Shown here: positions 60,509 to 64,000 of the stretch, piece after piece
Numbering within the stretch: the stretch's first letter is position 1
Layout: every line of letters begins with the position of its first letter
Source: Macrobrachium rosenbergii
Taxonomy: Eukaryota > Arthropoda > Malacostraca > Decapoda > Palaemonidae
Direction of reading: 5' to 3'
Assembly: GCF_040412425.1 (NCBI RefSeq)
Contig: NC_089782.1
Span: 20,090,622 to 20,154,621 of the forward strand
DNA length: 64,000 bases
The notes under the pieces: generated by a model
The model's input: the letters and a program-made list of their open reading frames with translations, nothing else
The model's database searches: none
What the model was told of the DNA's origin: nothing
Program-made: the position numbers and the translations under genes

Positions 60509-61282
60509 CTGAAATTAAATTTCTACCTCAACTTGCGCATATCATTTACCAGAATAATAACCAGAAACTGTTTCACTGCTACCACCTCCATCAGCCATTA
60601 AAGGTACTGATGTAATTACCAGGATCATGACTCAATCATCACTTTCATTTCCATTATAGTCTCCAACATCAAGGTATATTCTAGTAAAAATTTAGTGACT
60701 AATACAAATTTTCCCTTTCAAATCCATTGTGATTCGATGCCCTACCCATATGTAATACACAGCAGTGTAAGATTTACCACAATAGTTCCAGCACACACTG
60801 ATGTAGAGCCTTCAATTAAAACATGCTGAATCTGATTCACTTTTGGCAACTATGAAAAGATCAGTCTCAATACATCTATCATCTTTCTCAAACCGATTTG
60901 AAAACGGAAAAGAAATGGTGTATTCAGAGTGTAACATATAAATAAGAATGGCAGGATTATCTTATTCAAATACAAGGTGAGAGGCTTACAAATTTCATAA
61001 TCCTGAGCACATACAACAAAAGAACCTCTCATCTGATTCCTTCTATACAGAATTCCAAAATCAGAATTAAAGCGAGAGGCAGTATTGACAAAATGGTATG
61101 CAATACAAAGGAAGGAAAAGAAGCTAAAAGGGACACTGGATAATTCAGGAAAATGGCAAAACTCAAACATTTAAGAGTAAATTATTGACCTTATTACAGT
61201 ATATTTCAATACTAAACTAGACTATGAACTTTACAAGCTTTAAATTTTTTTCATTACAACACCACAGAATACACAAACTTAC
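60509..61282 (-). other. REV1 intron, 0.77 kb
   Basis: AT-rich and without recognised features. Splice sites GTAAGT (high side) and AATTTCAG (low side). Confidence 0.7.
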
Positions 61283-61888
61283 TTGAGAAAAACTTGTTAC
61301 TAGTGCTTCGTCATCACTTAATGCTTCAGATATTGTTGATGGATGAATTTCTTTTTCCTGCTGAATAGTTTTCACACTACTTTCTCTGGTATCTTCTGGC
61401 TGACCTTGGCTTTTGACACATCCTTCAAAATTAAATTCATGCAAGGAATTTGAAGTGCCAGGCTGTGGAACACTATTCACTGCCTTAACAGACTTAGGGA
61501 CTGCATATCCCTGCTGGCGGTATTCAGCTATTACTTGTTCCCGCATATCCTCAGGTAATGCCATTAATACCTCTAAGTCAATTGTTCCTTTATCTGCAGA
61601 AGAGTTTTTATTATTTATCAACAAAGGTTTCACAGATCCGGAAGCTGGAGATTTCTGCACACTTGTAGAAGGCTGTGGACTTTTCCCTGGTTCAGCTTCA
61701 GAATTCAAATTTCTATCTATAGCAGTGAGACATATACTGGTAGATAAGCTAGATCCTTGTTCTTTCCTCTTTTCTGAACCACTGGGCAAAGTGTTTTTAT
61801 GTTTTGCCTTAGCAGACAGCATAAAACTCTTGATTGAAGCACTGCCAGAACTTGCACCAGAACCATGATGCCCCTCTAACCTTGAGAC
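61283..61888 (-). CDS. REV1: REV1, exon with first ubiquitin-binding motif (UBM1)
   Basis: 202 codons, phase 0 at both ends (acceptor TTTTTTAG, donor GTAAGT). It begins VSRLEGHHGSGASSGSAS, continuing from RGVGIQ of the previous exon. A long Ser/Pro/Lys-rich disordered stretch follows, then IDLEVLMALPEDMREQVI and AEYRQQG, the first UBM (LP..M...V). It ends in another acidic linker (SDDEALVTSFSQ). Two UBMs on consecutive exons is the normal REV1 arrangement. The internal ATG at 61822 is not a start. Confidence 0.93.
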
Positions 61889-62051
61889 CTAAAAAAAAAA
61901 AAAAAAATCAGGGTACTGCAATTTTTTAACTAATTCAATGGCAAATCAAATACAGTATATCAAAAAATATGTATCACAATCTCAATGGAATGTACAAAAA
62001 AATAAAAAAATCATGATCCTCAAGCACATAACTCATGTAAGAGCCCCTGAC

Positions 62052-62118
62052 CTGTATTCCCACACCTCGGAAGTCTTGTGGAGGTACTTTGATTTGACGG
62101 AGTAGAGTCATTACTTCT
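62052..62118 (-). CDS. REV1: REV1, exon at the end of the polymerase core (RGVGI motif)
   Basis: 22 codons after a split codon: EVMTLLRQIKVPPQDFRG then VGIQ. The (M/F)RGVGI(Q/H)V pattern is the end of the REV1 little-finger (polymerase-associated) domain. The acceptor is TACTTTTAG and the donor GTCAGG. This is the most upstream REV1 exon seen. The BRCT and catalytic exons are beyond 64000 or in unrecognised sequence to the right. Confidence 0.88.
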
Positions 62119-62377
62119 CTAAAAGTAGACAAAAGGCAAATGAGATTGAAGCTAAAAATGGAAAAATAAAGGATACATGAAAACAACCACATAATACAAA
62201 AAACCTATAAAATATCAATTAAAAATACACTTGAGTAAACGTGTACATTTTCAAACCCCAACAGTATCTTGACATTTATCATAGTTATCAATAAGATTAC
62301 CCACTTACACTTTTAACATCTGTGTAATATAAAATCACTCTTGGAACATTTCTATGATAAACATATGGTTTTCAGTA

Positions 62378-62724
62378 CAGTGAACCCCAGATTCGCGGGG
62401 ATGCACAATTTCTCCACCCCCACAAATAGCTAAAATCTATGAATACTTAAAACCCTCTAAAACACTTTTGAACTGCCTATTTTGATAGTTCAAACACAAA
62501 TAAATCTCTAAAAATGCTTTATACTGAGTATTTTAACAGTTTTATCACAAAAAGTGCATTTAGTCATGAAAATTATATGAAAATACAGTAATTAGCGAAT
62601 ATTTCTGTGGAAAATACCGCACACGGCAAATTTTCCGCGAATGATGTGTACATACATTCCACAGAGAAATCCGGGAATAGGTGAGTCCGCGAATCATGAG
62701 AACGCGAATACGGGGAGTTTACTG
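62378..62724 (+). mobile_element. Intact Tigger-like MITE, 347 bp
   Basis: The ends CAGTGAACCCCAGATTCGCG and (reverse complement) CAGTAAACTCCCCGTATTCG are inverted, with TA before the left end. The interior is homologous to both halves of the split MITE at 44236-44424 and 52023-52161. Confidence 0.88.
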
Positions 62725-62826
62725 TGCCTGTTTATTCAAGGATGGCTATACTTGACTGACACTCATATTTTAGCAAATAGTTAAGTACCAGTACAAGGTG
62801 ACCATGATAATGTACAGTACAGTATA

Positions 62827-63409
62827 CAGTCATACCGCGAACTTATGTGAAGTTAGGTTCCAGAACCCCTCGCGCAGGGTAAATTTTTGTGTAAGTTTGG
62901 CACATTCTCTAAAAAAGGTCATAAATGCTTATTTCTAAAGTTTAAACACTGAATATAATCCTAACCATGCTCCCAAATTATTACGTTAACTTTTAAATGA
63001 AATTAAAGTTACTGTAATTTCATTTAAAAGTTAGCTTAATACATTAACCTTAAAAAAAAATAAATGGTTGACATAAAAACAGAGTTGGAAGAGAATTTCT
63101 GTCTCCCCCCTTCCGACCGATCTATTTTTAGAAGTCGTCTCAACCTCTTTTTAATAACTTCTTTATTCTGAGTCTCTTTCTCTTTGTTCTGAAATGCTTT
63201 TTCATGAACAAACACTGTTTTTTATTTTGACTAATACAACTCTTAGTTATTATGTGTCTGTTTTAAAACATATTTGCAACACTAGCGCATTTACACTTCG
63301 TAGACGGTACAGGTAAAATTAGATCAATTTAAACTATCTACTGTACTGTGCAGGTAAAGACGTACAGAGAATTAATAAGTTGTAAAAATGTGTGTGAGCG
63401 TTAACTATG

Positions 63410-63495
<86 letters not shown>

Positions 63496-63697
63496 TACTT
63501 TTAATATCGAATGTTATTTAATTTACACATAAAAGCTTGAAAACTTATAAAATTACATAAAAATTAAACAAACACTTTTGCACGGTTTCTCGTTTATTTT
63601 GCGTTCTGCAGGAAAACTCGTGTATAACCATTAGTTAGGTTCCAATGAAAAATTTGTGTCTGAATTCCCGCAACTTGAAAAGTTTGGGGTATGACTG
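62827..63697 (+). mobile_element. Tigger-like non-autonomous element, short copy (871 bp)
   Basis: The left end CAGTCATACCGCG and the right end GGGGTATGACTG are inverted repeats. TA flanks at 62825-62826 and 63698-63699. It is a paralogue of 58787-60348 in the opposite orientation. It contains the GA tract 63414-63492. Confidence 0.85.
63414..63492. repeat. (GA)n microsatellite, about 79 bp
   Basis: Pure GA repeat within the Tigger-like element. The paralogue at 58787 has only a short CTCTCTC tract at the matching place (about 59776-59790), so expansion followed duplication. Confidence 0.97.
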
Positions 63698-63699
63698 TA

Positions 63700-64000
63700 C
63701 AGGCGGTCCCCGGTTTAACCAGGCCAGAACCCGAAAATCGTTAAGCGGAAAATCGTCGAAAATCCTCAAAATCATAAGAAAACCTTACTTTAATGCTCTG
63801 GGTGCATTGAAAACGATAAACTGCATTATTATTGAGCATAAAAACTTCAAATTATGATTATTCTGCCGTTTAAATATATTTCTTCCATTCGGTAACCCCG
63901 GAACATAAATGCGTAAGTCGGGAAATAATTTCTGATGAATATATTTGAAAAGCCGTCAGAACCTCGAACGTCGTAAGTCGGAACCGTGAACCGGGGACTG
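63700..64000 (+). mobile_element. MITE with CAG-GTCCCCGGTT termini, reaching the window edge
   Basis: The left end CAGGCGGTCCCCGGTTTAAC and the last bases of the window (reverse complement CAGTCCCCGGTTCACGG) form inverted termini about 300 bp apart. It abuts the previous element with only a TA between. The interior has AAATCGTTAAG and CGTAAGTCGG motifs. The outer target base pair is beyond the window. Confidence 0.75.

Larger units (their letters stand above)
62119..64000 (-). other. REV1 intron (partial), packed with Tigger-like MITEs
   Basis: Three TIR elements lie in succession (62378-62724, 62827-63697, 63700-64000) plus a GA microsatellite. No further exon was recognised. Confidence 0.65.

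Overview
The window is AT-rich, intron-rich animal nuclear DNA. It most likely comes from a decapod crustacean. The evidence is an r-type arthropod-like opsin, a metazoan REV1, very long (TA)n and (GA)n microsatellites, and a dense load of Tigger/pogo-like elements, MITEs and SINE-like repeats that resemble decapod repeats (a judgement from memory, not a search). There are no prokaryotic features, CRISPR arrays or structural RNA genes. The species cannot be named.

Two protein-coding genes are supported, lying tail to tail. (1) Plus strand, about 1 to 29.18 kb: the 3' part of an opsin gene. Five exons (979-1116, 9021-9092, 13106-13311, 15994-16104, 28572-29124) join in phase to give about 359 residues, from extracellular loop 2 through TM7 to an unusually long cytoplasmic tail. 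The retinal lysine is present. The 5' exons lie before the window. (2) Minus strand, about 62.1 down to 32.6 kb: the C-terminal part of the translesion polymerase scaffold REV1. Seven exons (62118-62052, 61888-61283, 60508-60382, 43298-43183, 34352-34080, 33211-33060, 32730-32598) give about 490 residues. They carry two ubiquitin-binding motifs, a basic AT-hook-like stretch and the C-terminal domain that docks REV7 and other polymerases. The catalytic exons lie beyond the right edge. About 3.4 kb separates the two 3' ends and holds a LINE remnant.

The rest is repeat. Opsin introns hold a LINE reverse-transcriptase remnant, minisatellites, (TA)n tracts up to about 300 bp, SINE-like copies, a MITE, a degenerate 4.5 kb CAG/GCA-rich array, and a Tigger fragment carrying a TTAA-flanked element. 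The 8.8 kb REV1 intron (34.4-43.2 kb) is almost filled by an inverted-repeat-bounded unit of about 7.4 kb with no recognised transposase. The 17 kb REV1 intron (43.3-60.4 kb) holds a four-level nest: a 326 bp MITE split by a pogo-like element, split by a Tigger (TIGD1-like) element with a dead transposase, split by a TTAA-flanked element. Further TTAA elements, an 84-bp tandem array, a SINE and Tigger-like MITEs follow.

The most interesting candidate is a class of TTAA-flanked, non-autonomous, piggyBac-like elements of 1.8-2.2 kb. Each carries 4-5 tandem copies of a roughly 370-bp unit. One family has three copies (25218-26998, 49221-51018, 52307-54469). A second, unrelated in sequence, has the same design (56522-58631). 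Empty target sites for the three family-1 copies can be read in paralogous sequence within this same window.
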